Notes: generated from the letters alone by a model not told the origin. Shown: positions 1-6,399, counted from the stretch's first letter. The stretch: DNA of 15,370 nucleotides from AC-32 sp045806105 (GCA_045806105.1 JBJMJY010000073.1:1-15370); one strand, 5' to 3'. A program made the numbers and translations.

Positions 1-135
1 TGCCCGCAGGATTCCGCCGGTCAGGTGCTCCTCGCTTTGAACGAACCCATGACGGCACCGGGAACGAGCTGTCCTGTCCGCACTACAGCGAGCGGGTACC
101 AAAGACGTGGCTGGCGTTGCGTGTGGCTATCTCGG

Positions 136-165
136 AAATAAGAAAGCCCCCTCAGCGGGGGCTTT
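136..165 (-). terminator. Rho-independent terminator of tRNA-Gln
   Basis: A perfect 9-bp stem (143-151 pairs with 157-165) closes a 5-nt loop and is flanked by A/T-rich sequence. Read on the minus strand it lies just past the 3' end of tRNA-Gln and is followed by CTTATTT, so it fits termination of that transcript. The plus strand also ends in TTTT, so it may act in both directions. Confidence 0.8.
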
Positions 166-171
166 TCCAGG

Positions 172-242
172 CTGCGGGGCAAGGACTCGAACCTTGACTA
201 CCTGATCCAGAGTCAGGCGTCCTACCATTAGACGACCCCGCA
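172..242 (-). tRNA. tRNA-Gln (anticodon CTG)
   Basis: On the minus strand the sequence folds into a full cloverleaf. The acceptor stem is TGCGGGG with CCCCGCA, the anticodon stem CCTGA/TCAGG encloses the loop CTCTGGA with anticodon CTG, and the T loop is TTCGAGT. The discriminator is G and CCA is not encoded. CTG reads the CAG glutamine codon. It is followed at once by a strong intrinsic terminator, so it is probably transcribed alone or as the end of a short transcript. Confidence 0.95.
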
Positions 243-265
243 ACGGGACTGCATTGTAGCCGCGC

Positions 266-499
266 TTATGTTCGGTCTTCGCGGCGCCGTTCCTCGACAG
301 ACGTGTCTTCCTGCGGCGCTCCCCCCGGCGCGCTCATCGCCGTCCCGTCCTCGCTGACGATTTCGCGAGGATCGGCGGTTCGGTACTCGTCGCTCTGCAC
401 GCCGCCGCGCGGATCACCTTCGCGGTCGAGTGCGTGCACGTCGCCCTGCTGCTTGTTCGCGCGGTGCTTCTCACCGCGCTTGCGCCAACGGCCCAGCAT
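266..499 (-). CDS. Small hydrophilic hypothetical protein
   Basis: A 77-residue ORF lies between the two tRNA genes. The protein is rich in Arg, Lys, Glu, Asp and Gly, has no hydrophobic segment or recognisable domain, and is probably disordered. Codon third positions are mostly G or C along the whole ORF, as in the real genes nearby, which favours coding. The ribosome site is weak: a GGGA lies about 11 nt before the ATG. The overlapping plus-strand frame (303-554) is less gene-like. I do not recognise the family and assign no function. Confidence 0.5.
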   Translation of the reverse strand: MLGRWRKRGEKHRANKQQGDVHALDREGDPRGGVQSDEYRTADPREIVSEDGTAMSAPGGAPQEDTSVEERRREDRT

Positions 500-539
500 G
501 GGGCGACTGTTCCCGGCCGCGGCTACACTGAACCTCCCC

Positions 540-612
540 GGCGCATTCGTCTAGTGGCCTAGGACACCGCCCTCTCACGGCGGCGGCACGGGTTCGAATC
601 CCGTATGCGCCT
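540..612 (+). tRNA. tRNA-Glu (anticodon CTC)
   Basis: The cloverleaf is complete: acceptor stem GGCGCAT with ATGCGCC, anticodon stem CCGCC/GGCGG around loop CTCTCAC with anticodon CTC, and T arm ACGGG-TTCGAAT-CCCGT. CTC reads the GAG glutamate codon. CCA is not encoded. The last 13 bases recur as a direct repeat at 3281-3293, which suggests that this 3' end served as an integration site. Confidence 0.95.
600..612 (+). repeat. att-like repeat copy 1 (tRNA-Glu 3' end)
   Basis: CCCGTATGCGCCT forms the 3' strands of the T stem and acceptor stem of tRNA-Glu. The same 13 bases occur at 3281-3293, and 15 of 16 positions match when the next three bases are included. Tyrosine integrases typically use such tRNA 3' ends as attachment sites and leave an intact tRNA at one end and a 3' fragment at the other. 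Confidence 0.55.
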
Positions 613-616
613 TTCG

Positions 617-785
617 ATGTCACATGGTTAGCCGCTTTTGGCTCACCCACGCGGGTCATTTGTGACAGCGAAGCCGGAAATGCTCGTGCGGTGCCTACCT
701 GGTTGCCTACCTGGGTTTTCGCCAAGGGTGGCAACGAGAAGGTTCGGGCGGCGAGCCGAACGCCGTCGCGCTGCCCCGCGCTCAC
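617..785 (-). pseudogene. Possible remnant of a tyrosine integrase C-terminus
   Basis: The minus-strand frame running toward tRNA-Glu encodes a short tail containing TQVGNQVGTA and reads on into the tRNA. Repeated V/L-G-x-x-V/L-G tails are seen at the ends of some actinobacterial phage-type integrases, and the orientation with the 3' end at the tRNA is the usual one. No catalytic box (R..HxxR..Y) can be found upstream on this strand, so at most the last few dozen residues survive. The call is weak and depends on the att-like repeat for support. Confidence 0.25.
692..714 (+). repeat. Tandem 11-bp direct repeats next to tRNA-Glu
   Basis: TGCCTACCTGG occurs at 692-702 and again at 704-714, a 12-bp period. 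It underlies the repeated VGxxVG motif of the minus-strand frame. Spaced direct repeats just inside an att site can be integrase arm-binding sites, but this reading is inference. Confidence 0.5.
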
Positions 786-1282
786 GCGATGCCCTATGCC
801 CGTCGCCGGCTAATGGCCGTTTCGACCATGGCCCGAGGGTTCAGGGCTGCGCCACTATCCGTTCGCGTCCGGCAACGTCGGAATGCATGCCGGGGCAGCA
901 AACGACGCTCTAGACCCCTCTAGGACGGTGCAATCGCCCCGGCTCTCTCTACGGGAGCATCTTGGGGAGGTGAGGTCGATGCTGCGATTTCGCAGTTGGT
1001 TCGACGGTCATTAGGATCGCCGGGGGCGGCCTCACTGCGGCGATGGCCGTCCCCGTCATTGAGTGCCGCCGTCTGGCGATGCGAGGCGCAACGCCAGCCG
1101 CAGGAAGTCCGCCGGCGCTACCCGGCCGCTCGCTTTCGAGAGCGCCTGGCGTGTCTAGGCCGAAGGGACTATGGCTGTTGGCAAACGCACATGCATCCCC
1201 GGAGCACGGCGCACGGAGGCTCGATTACGCTTCGCGCCGTCTCTTCCCGAGAGACGAAGGGGGAGAGTGGCGCCCGGCCTAA

Positions 1283-1510
1283 CGTGCGGACACAGCGCTT
1301 ATCGCCGGCCAGCTCGCAGAGACGAAAGATGTTGCCGAGCTGACGAAATCACTCGACACGCTTCTCGAGCGGGCCCAGGGGCGGAAACGCGCGCAGACGT
1401 CCAGCAGGAACGCATCGACCTCGCGGTGCGAGGAACTCGCCGAAGTCAGCGCACGTCTGCAAGCTGCAGCGAACGCACTCCGAGAGTCCGCAAAGGGCGA
1501 GAGCGGGCCT
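1283..1510 (+). pseudogene. Fragment of a helical, coiled-coil-like coding sequence
   Basis: Frame 1283 opens directly after a TAA (1280-1282) and reads ALIAGQLAETKDVAELTKSL and further on EELAEVSARLQAAANALRES. These are amphipathic helical stretches with a natural amino acid mix, unlike the surrounding shadow translations. The stretch between them reads better in another frame (QQERIDLAV near 1400-1430), which suggests two small compensating indels. There is no start codon. The family is not recognisable; regulators and the C-termini of serine recombinases can have such helices. I treat it as a broken gene. Confidence 0.3.
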
Positions 1511-1930
1511 CTGCGTTCAGCCCGGTCCCCACGGCGGTTCGCTCTCGCTTACTTGCGGATCCCGAAGGTTCCTCCCACGCCACGCATCTGTAGGAGCGAG
1601 CCGGGCGGCTCCCCACGTTTCGGTCCGCACGTCCCAAGGAGGCCTTGGCGACGCTTACAACCGAAGAGTGGTCGCCCGGCTTAATGCTTCGGGGAGCGAG
1701 GAAGATGCTTGCGCGCCCAAGCTCACGGAGAGTGTGAGGGGGGTCACTGTCGTACACACACGTTGGAGGACGCCCGTCCGAGTGTGGGAAGCCTGCATGG
1801 CCGCCACCCACCAGACGGTGGCAGCGAGAACGACCGCCGGCCCTACGAATCGCAGGTGCAAGCGCCTGCCGCACACGTGTGGCGCGGCTTCCGCTTCCTG
1901 CTAAGCGTCTCCATTCAGACCCCTCGCGTC

Positions 1931-1975
1931 AGAGCGGGCGCCAGCAGTACGTTTAGCCGGGCCGGCGCCCGCTCT
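1931..1975 (-). terminator. Strong 12-bp inverted repeat, possible terminator
   Basis: A perfect 12-bp inverted repeat (1931-1942 with 1964-1975) encloses a 21-nt loop. It starts 12 nt past the stop codon of the minus-strand membrane gene ending at 1988, the place expected for its terminator. There is no clear T tract on the minus strand, so it could instead be a transcript-stabilising hairpin or a boundary of the neighbouring decayed DNA. Confidence 0.4.
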
Positions 1976-1987
1976 CTTGCACTCCTT

Positions 1988-2287
1988 CTACCTACGCCCG
2001 CGCAAAGCGCCGACCGGCAAATGGCCGACCCCAGCCTTGGCGAGACCGCGGCTGATGATGTAGCCGGTCGCGACGATGCTCACGTAGAGCCAAGCTCTGC
2101 GGTCACCGAACGAGTCTGAGACTGCGGCGGCGATCAAGATCGCGACGATGACTCCCACCATCGCCCAGAACTCCGTCGTCAGCACCGCCCACTTCGTTTC
2201 GTCATGCAGTCCGGTGGCCCGCTCGCCGAGCGTCTCCGCGGCGTAGCCCTCGGGTTCGTTCCGAACCACAGCGTCCCGTGTCGCCAT
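1988..2287 (-). CDS. Small two-helix membrane protein, unknown function
   Basis: The 99-residue protein starts at ATG 2287 behind an excellent ribosome site (GAGGAGG, 6 nt upstream). A longer frame upstream to 2437 lacks such a site and reads like non-coding sequence. The N-terminal 35 residues are polar. Two hydrophobic helices follow: one around TEFWAMVGVIVAILIAAAV and one around AWLYVSIVATGYIISRGLAK, separated by a short charged loop. Similar TEFW...SRGLAK proteins are, as I recall, scattered in actinobacteria without a known role. It is divergent from the DUF4389 gene across 179 bp, so the two may share a regulatory region. Both are membrane proteins. Confidence 0.75.
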   Translation of the reverse strand: MATRDAVVRNEPEGYAAETLGERATGLHDETKWAVLTTEFWAMVGVIVAILIAAAVSDSFGDRRAWLYVSIVATGYIISRGLAKAGVGHLPVGALRGRR

Positions 2288-2466
2288 CTGACCCCTCCTC
2301 GTGTAGACGGAAGACGCTTTTGACCCCGGTCGCCGCGGATAAACCAGCAACACCAGGAACGAGCTCTGGCCGACGACCAACCCGCCGACTCTCGCCCGTC
2401 TCTCGAACTGGGCCGATCTGAGAGGCTTCCACGTCACACAGGGCTCAAAGCAGGAGGTCGCCTGAG

Positions 2467-3195
2467 ATGTCCACTGCTTCTCCTCATCCCGTGCGGATCG
2501 AAGGACGGCTCGATCCAGAGCTCAGCCGTTGGCTCTGGCTCGTCAAGTGGCTGCTTGCGATTCCGCACTTCATCGTGCTCGTCTTCCTCTGGATCGGTTT
2601 CGTGCTGCTAACGATCGTCGCGTTCTTCGCGATCCTCTTCACGGGCCGGTACCCGCGCTCGATCTTCGAGTTCAACCTCGGCGTGCTGCGCTGGACGTGG
2701 CGGGTGGCCTTTTACACGTACGGCGCGCTCGCGACCGACCGCTATCCCCCGTTCACTCTCGGGCCCGTCGCCGACTACCCGGCAACGCTTGAGATCGAGT
2801 ACCCCGCGCAGCTGTCGCGTGGGCTGGTGCTCGTCAAGTGGTGGCTGCTCGCGATTCCGCACTACCTCGTTCTCGGCATCGTGCTCGGCGGTGGCTGGTC
2901 AGGGTGGAATGTGACCTCGAACTGGGACCACGGTGGTGACTGGGGCGGCGGGGACTGGGGCGGGCCGGGCTTGATCGACCTGCTCGTCCTCTTCGCGGCG
3001 ATCGCGCTCCTCTTCACGACTCGCTACCCGCGCGGGATCTTCGACTTCGTCCTCGGCCTGAACCGGTGGGTCGCGCGTGTCGCCGCGTACGTCGCCCTAA
3101 TGACCGACCGCTACCCGCCGTTCCGGCTCGACCAGGGACCAGGGGACCCGCGTGACGTCGCCGCCCCCGGGGAGCCGGCCGCGCCGGCCGCTTGA
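2467..3195 (+). CDS. DUF4389 membrane protein with duplicated domain
   Basis: This 242-residue integral membrane protein has two copies of the DUF4389 unit. Each copy has a LVKW(W)LLAIPH helix (25-34 and 123-132), an LFT-RYPR-IF-F-LG---RW segment (about 57-76 and 182-201) and a TDRYPPF box (90-96 and 213-219). The copies are joined by a Gly/Trp/Asp-rich loop (about 141-168, with HGGDWGGGDWGGPG). The tail is Pro/Ala rich. The start is supported by GGAGG 9 nt upstream. DUF4389 has no established function, and family members are often two-domain like this. It lies in the possible mobile-element scar, downstream of a divergent small membrane gene. Confidence 0.9.
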   Translation: MSTASPHPVRIEGRLDPELSRWLWLVKWLLAIPHFIVLVFLWIGFVLLTIVAFFAILFTGRYPRSIFEFNLGVLRWTWRVAFYTYGALATDRYPPFTLGPVADYPATLEIEYPAQLSRGLVLVKWWLLAIPHYLVLGIVLGGGWSGWNVTSNWDHGGDWGGGDWGGPGLIDLLVLFAAIALLFTTRYPRGIFDFVLGLNRWVARVAAYVALMTDRYPPFRLDQGPGDPRDVAAPGEPAAPAA

Positions 3196-3205
3196 GGCGG
3201 GTCAA

Positions 3206-3271
3206 CGCGAGGACCTGCACGGGCACGAGCACCTGGTCCGGCGCGGGCGTGGACGCCGGCAGGTCCTCGTG
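3206..3271 (+). repeat. Inverted repeat after DUF4389 gene
   Basis: CGAGGACCTGC (3208-3218) is exactly complemented by GCAGGTCCTCG (3259-3269), and two further positions outside can pair if a G-U is allowed. The loop is 40 nt. It begins 10 nt past the DUF4389 stop and ends 10 nt before the second att-like repeat. It could be a terminator without a T tract or part of a recombination site. Confidence 0.5.
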
Positions 3272-3280
3272 CAGCGTTGG

Positions 3281-3293
3281 CCCGTATGCGCCT
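3281..3293 (+). repeat. att-like repeat copy 2
   Basis: CCCGTATGCGCCT exactly repeats the last 13 bases of tRNA-Glu (600-612). No other part of a tRNA is present here, so it is an isolated 3' fragment, as left by tRNA-targeted integration. It lies 10 bp upstream of the -10-like box of the VOC gene. Confidence 0.5.
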
Positions 3294-3302
3294 CTCTGAA
3301 CC

Positions 3303-3308
3303 TAGACT
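3303..3308 (+). promoter_or_regulatory. -10-like box TAGACT of the VOC gene
   Basis: TAGACT fits the TANNNT pattern and ends 9 nt before the ATG at 3318, the spacing of a leaderless or near-leaderless start. No ribosome site precedes the ATG. Confidence 0.4.
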
Positions 3309-3317
3309 CCGGCGGCG

Positions 3318-3724
3318 ATGAGGGAGCGCCCGCCGCCACCTCTTCGACTCGATCACAGCGTCGTCGGCCTCTCGGATTGGGACGTCTCGAACCGCTTCTA
3401 CCGCGATGTGCTCGGCGCCGAGCTCGTCCCGCACGGCGACCCGCCGCGCGTTGCGTACCGCCTAGCCGATACGCAGCTGAACGTGCACGGCCCCGGCGTC
3501 GACGTCTCGACCAACGTCGCCCGGCTCCCGGTCCAGGCCGGGACAGCGACCTGTGCTTCGTCTGGCCGGGCCCGATCGCGGACGCCGTCGAGCACCTCGA
3601 GCGCAACGGTGTCGAGGTCGAGACAGGCCCGGTCCCGCGGCTCGGCGCGAGGGGCGAAGGCACGAGCGTCTACTTCCGCGACCCCGACGGGAGCCCGCTC
3701 GAGCTAATCTCCTACGATGCGTGA
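3318..3724 (+). pseudogene. VOC (glyoxalase/dioxygenase) protein, frameshifted
   Basis: The frame from ATG 3318 encodes a normal VOC-fold N-terminus (LRLDHSVVGLSDWDVSNRFY...LADTQLNVHGPG) up to about 3540. The rest of the domain (SDLCFVWPGPIADAVEHLE...YFRDPDGSPLELISYDA) is read in the frame that stops at 3724. Adding one G to the GGG at 3540-3542 would rejoin them into a single domain of about 135 residues. VOC metal ligands are visible on both sides: His in LDHSVV and NVHGP, Glu in PLELIS. VOC proteins use a metal for lyase, dioxygenase or resistance chemistry; the substrate cannot be told. The frameshift is either real inactivation or a sequencing error in a G run. Confidence 0.8.
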
Positions 3725-3772
3725 GCGGCCGGGAAGCTGGAGCGCGGCCCCCGCGCTGCCGATGCAGCAGGC

Positions 3773-4015
3773 GTGTGGCTCTTCATCCCGCTGGCGGGCT
3801 TCGTCGTCGGGCTTCTCGTCGGTCGCTGGTGGGTCGTGGCCGCCGCGCTGCCGCTTGGCCTCTACATCCTGCTCACAAACGGTCTCGAGGGACACCTCGG
3901 CGAATGGGTCGCGCTGATGCTCTCGACGTCGCTCGCCTGCGCGATCGCATGTGGAGTCGCGCTGCGGCGCGTGCACGGCCGCGGTCGCACACGCGCGAAC
4001 CCCTCGAACGGGTGA
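3773..4015 (+). CDS. Small membrane protein, unknown function
   Basis: The 80-residue protein starts at GTG 3773, the only usable start after the in-frame VOC stop at 3724. Two hydrophobic segments are visible, about residues 2-34 (probably two short helices, FIPLAGFVVGLLVGRWW and VVAAALPLGLYILL) and about 45-63 (ALMLSTSLACAIACGVAL), followed by a basic tail (RRVHGRGRTR). Orientation and the 48-bp gap suggest cotranscription with the VOC gene. No clear ribosome site is seen. I do not recognise a family. Confidence 0.65.
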   Translation: MWLFIPLAGFVVGLLVGRWWVVAAALPLGLYILLTNGLEGHLGEWVALMLSTSLACAIACGVALRRVHGRGRTRANPSNG

Positions 4016-4054
4016 CGGCAACGCGGTCTCCGCGCTCGATCCTTGTTGCTGGAG

Positions 4055-4879
4055 ATGCGGCGACTCCAGCTGACCCCCCAGCATGCCCTGCTGGCGGCCG
4101 CTGCCGGTAGTGCGGCAGCGGTTTACGGTGCCTTCCTGCTCTACGAGACGCCGGGCCTCGGCATCGGCCATTTCTACTACCTCTCGATCCTGCTCGCAGC
4201 CCTGGCCACGGGACCGTGGTTCGGCGCGCTCGCAGGCGCGGGCGCGACCGGCATGTATGCGACCGGCGTCGTCCTGAACCCGTCGATCGCCTCCTCCGAG
4301 GTGCTCTCCGGGAGCACGGCGATCCGCCTCGTCACCTACATCGCAGTGGGCGCCGTGATCGGCTACTTCGCGAAGGAGAGCCGGCGCGCAACGGCGGAGC
4401 TGAAGGTGCTGGCCGAGCGCGACGCCGTCACCGGGCTGCCGAACACGCGGGCGTTCGAGCGGGCGATCGGCGACCGGCTCGCGGCGCAGCAGCCGTTCGT
4501 GCTCCTTGTCGGCGCGCTGGACGGCGAAACCGCTTCGGCCGAGACGAGCTCGCTCGTGAACTCCGTCGCCGAGCTCCTCGTCCGTGCCCTCGAGCCCGAG
4601 GACGACCTCGCGCGCATCGGCCACCAGGAGTTCGCCGTGCTCGCGCCCCTACCCCGCGCCGAGGACGCGCGGCGCCTCGCCGCGCACCTCGAGCGCGCGC
4701 TCGTCGGCAGCGGCGCCGGGGTCATCTTCGGCTGGGCGACCTTCCCGCAAGACGGCGACAACGCGCTCGCCCTCTACCGAGCCGCCGACGAGCGGCTCTA
4801 TGCGCGCCGCGTGATCAGCCGCAACGAAGACGCGACCGTGGTTCCGCTCGGGCGGGGCGCGGAAGCGTCCGCCGGCTAG
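4055..4879 (+). CDS. Membrane-bound GGDEF protein with degenerate active site
   Basis: The N-terminal ~105 residues form several membrane helices (HALLAAAAGSAAAVYGAFLL, FYYLSILLAALATGPWF, IRLVTYIAVGAVIGYFA). A short linker leads to a GGDEF-family domain that begins with ERDAVTGLPNTRAFERAI (about 121-138), the usual DxLTGLPNRRxF entry. The signature loop reads GHQEF (189-193) instead of GGDEF, and the metal-binding DxD region reads GALDGE with its first Asp missing. The domain is therefore probably not an active diguanylate cyclase and may bind GTP or act as a sensor or regulator. ATG 4055 is chosen; TTG 4043 in the same frame is an alternative, and neither has a well-spaced ribosome site. The stop overlaps the stop of the convergent peptidase gene in a shared CTAG. 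Confidence 0.85.
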   Translation: MRRLQLTPQHALLAAAAGSAAAVYGAFLLYETPGLGIGHFYYLSILLAALATGPWFGALAGAGATGMYATGVVLNPSIASSEVLSGSTAIRLVTYIAVGAVIGYFAKESRRATAELKVLAERDAVTGLPNTRAFERAIGDRLAAQQPFVLLVGALDGETASAETSSLVNSVAELLVRALEPEDDLARIGHQEFAVLAPLPRAEDARRLAAHLERALVGSGAGVIFGWATFPQDGDNALALYRAADERLYARRVISRNEDATVVPLGRGAEASAG

Positions 4880-6390
4880 GCCGCGCCGAGCTCGGCGAGC
4901 AGCGGCCGCGTGTCGAGCGGTTCGAAGCCGATTCGGCCGGCGATCTCCTCGCTCGAGGGCTTCGTCCCCTCGCGGAACAGGTCGCGCAGGCGGTCGCCCG
5001 TCTCGCGGCTCGCCCACCACTCATCGCCGACCTCGCGCTCGAGGTAGGAGCGGAGCTGGGCGGCCCGGATCCATGCGCGCAGGTAGTCGGCCGAGTAGAA
5101 GCCGGCGTCCATGTCGGCGAGGTAACCCTCGCGGCGGTACGCCATCCCGGTCGCATCGGTCAGCAGCTCGGCGTAGCCGGTGTCGCTGCCCGCGTCCTCG
5201 CGGAAGCGGCTCCAGAAGTCGAGCTCGAAGCGCAGCTTGGCCGCGTAGCGGCGGAAGAGCAGGGCCTCCATGAAGACCGTCGCCTCCGCGTTCTGCGCAG
5301 CCTCCTCGTCGGCGAGGCCGAAGTAGCGCGCGTGCCAGCCGGGCTGCCGCGAGATCGCCTCGACGATGTACGAGTAGATTTCCGTCAGCGCGTGGTCGCG
5401 CGAGATGTTGCGGAACGTGTACGGGAGCGACGGGTCGCAGCCGGCGTAGTGGAGCGCGTGGCCCGCTTCGTGCAGGAACGCCTGGTAGTCGTGCAGCCCA
5501 CCCTGCGCGCGCGTGATCAGGTGGACGACCGTCGGCGGGTCGGCGGGGATCACGCATGCGCGCGGCGACTTCTGCGGCCGGTCGTCGAGGTCGAGCTTGA
5601 TGTTCGGCTCGTTCTCGAGCTCGAAGCCGAGCCGGGAGAGCGTGTCCATGCAGGTCGGGACCGCCTGCTCCTTCGTGTAGATCGCCTCCAGCGGAGAGAG
5701 GCGGCGCAGGTAGGCGACGTGGGAGGAGCTCGGAACCTCCTCGCGCTCCGGCCCGAGCAGACGCTCGAGCCATCGGTCCTTGAGCTGCGAGTAGACCGCG
5801 GTCGCCGCCCCGCTCGCCTTCGCCAGCGCGCTCTCGAGCTCCCGGATCGAGATCCCCTTCTCCTCCTCGTTGCGCGTGACCGGGTCCTCGATGCCGCTGA
5901 CCTCGGCCTCCAGCTCCTCGCCGGCGCGCAGGACGTCGAGCCGCTCGTCGTTGAAGGTCGCCGAGAGGTCGGTTGCGAGGCGGCCGAGCTCGTCGCGCTC
6001 GCCGTAGTCGCTCAGCACGGCGAGCTTCGCCTGGGCCGTGCGCAGCGGCAGCTGCTCGCCCTGGAACTCGACGCGGGCGGCCAGGATCGCGTTCTCGAGC
6101 GCGTCCTCGCGCTCGGCGAGCTCCGCGGAGATGAGGCCGGCCTCGCAGGTCTTCCGCAGGCGGTAGAGCCGCTCGCGCTCCTCGCCGGCCGCGGCCCCGG
6201 ATTCCGCCTGGCGGAGCGCCTCGAGCTGGTCGCGCGTGAAGAGCTCGGCGTAGCGCGCGACGATCTCGGCCCGCTCCGAGACCTCCTTCTCGCCCACACG
6301 TACGGCGCGGCCTTCCTCCGCGCGCTCGAACAGGTAGCGCTGGAGCCGCGACTCGTAGTCGGCGGGGCGCAGAACGGGGACGACGCTCAT
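4876..6390 (-). CDS. M3-like zinc metallopeptidase (oligopeptidase family)
   Basis: This 504-residue protein has a long helical N-terminal half and a C-terminal metallopeptidase domain. The zinc motif HEAGH is at 307-311 (context FLHEAGHALHYAG). A downstream Glu in ALTEIYSYIVEAI (E337, with E344 nearby) lies about 30 residues after the first His, as in the thimet/oligoendopeptidase F (M3) clan, where it is the third zinc ligand. No signal peptide is seen, so it should act on peptides in the cytoplasm. The length is shorter than classic M3 enzymes (about 600-700) but usual for M3-like actinobacterial proteins. The ATG is 9 nt behind a TAGATT box, suggesting a leaderless transcript. It is convergent with the GGDEF gene. 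Confidence 0.88.
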   Translation of the reverse strand: MSVVPVLRPADYESRLQRYLFERAEEGRAVRVGEKEVSERAEIVARYAELFTRDQLEALRQAESGAAAGEERERLYRLRKTCEAGLISAELAEREDALENAILAARVEFQGEQLPLRTAQAKLAVLSDYGERDELGRLATDLSATFNDERLDVLRAGEELEAEVSGIEDPVTRNEEEKGISIRELESALAKASGAATAVYSQLKDRWLERLLGPEREEVPSSSHVAYLRRLSPLEAIYTKEQAVPTCMDTLSRLGFELENEPNIKLDLDDRPQKSPRACVIPADPPTVVHLITRAQGGLHDYQAFLHEAGHALHYAGCDPSLPYTFRNISRDHALTEIYSYIVEAISRQPGWHARYFGLADEEAAQNAEATVFMEALLFRRYAAKLRFELDFWSRFREDAGSDTGYAELLTDATGMAYRREGYLADMDAGFYSADYLRAWIRAAQLRSYLEREVGDEWWASRETGDRLRDLFREGTKPSSEEIAGRIGFEPLDTRPLLAELGAA

Positions 6391-6399
6391 CGCGAAGGG

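Larger units (their letters stand above)
613..1987. other. Gene-poor stretch with traces of decayed coding sequence
   Basis: About 1.4 kb holds no convincing gene on either strand. All frames give Arg/Pro/Ser-rich shadow translations or are stopped. Traces of former genes are visible: an integrase-like tail on minus (about 620-785), an ATG at 979 with a strong GGGGAGGTGAGG ribosome site that meets a stop after 11 codons, and a helical coiled-coil-like stretch on plus (about 1283-1500) that needs frame changes and has no start. I read it as an eroded region, consistent with a mobile-element scar. Confidence 0.55.
600..3293. mobile_element. Possible decayed integrative element at tRNA-Glu
   Basis: About 2.7 kb is bounded by a 13-bp direct repeat of the tRNA-Glu 3' end. 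Just inside the tRNA, the minus strand carries an open frame whose predicted tail (with the repeated motif VGNQVGT) resembles the C-terminal tails of some actinobacterial tyrosine integrases, plus tandem 11-bp repeats. The first 1.4 kb has no intact gene, while the rest holds two membrane-protein genes. An integrative element that lost its recombination genes would look like this. No intact integrase is present, so the claim rests on the repeat and the decay. A chance repeat remains possible. Confidence 0.4.

Noticed and set aside
1..141. Open frame from the window edge to a TAA at 139-141 on plus
   Set aside because: Only 46 codons are visible and the translation has no recognisable features; too little to call a gene end.
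303..554. Plus-strand ORF opposite the small minus-strand ORF, 83 residues
   Set aside because: It runs into tRNA-Glu, has Ser/Pro/Arg shadow composition, and codon use favours the minus strand.
1446..1874. Minus ORF of 142 residues in the gene-poor stretch
   Set aside because: Composition is typical of a shadow frame, with no ribosome site or domain; it overlaps other equally poor frames.
2288..2437. N-terminal extension of the two-helix membrane protein to 2437
   Set aside because: The internal ATG at 2287 has a near-ideal GAGGAGG site, and the extension is unlike protein.
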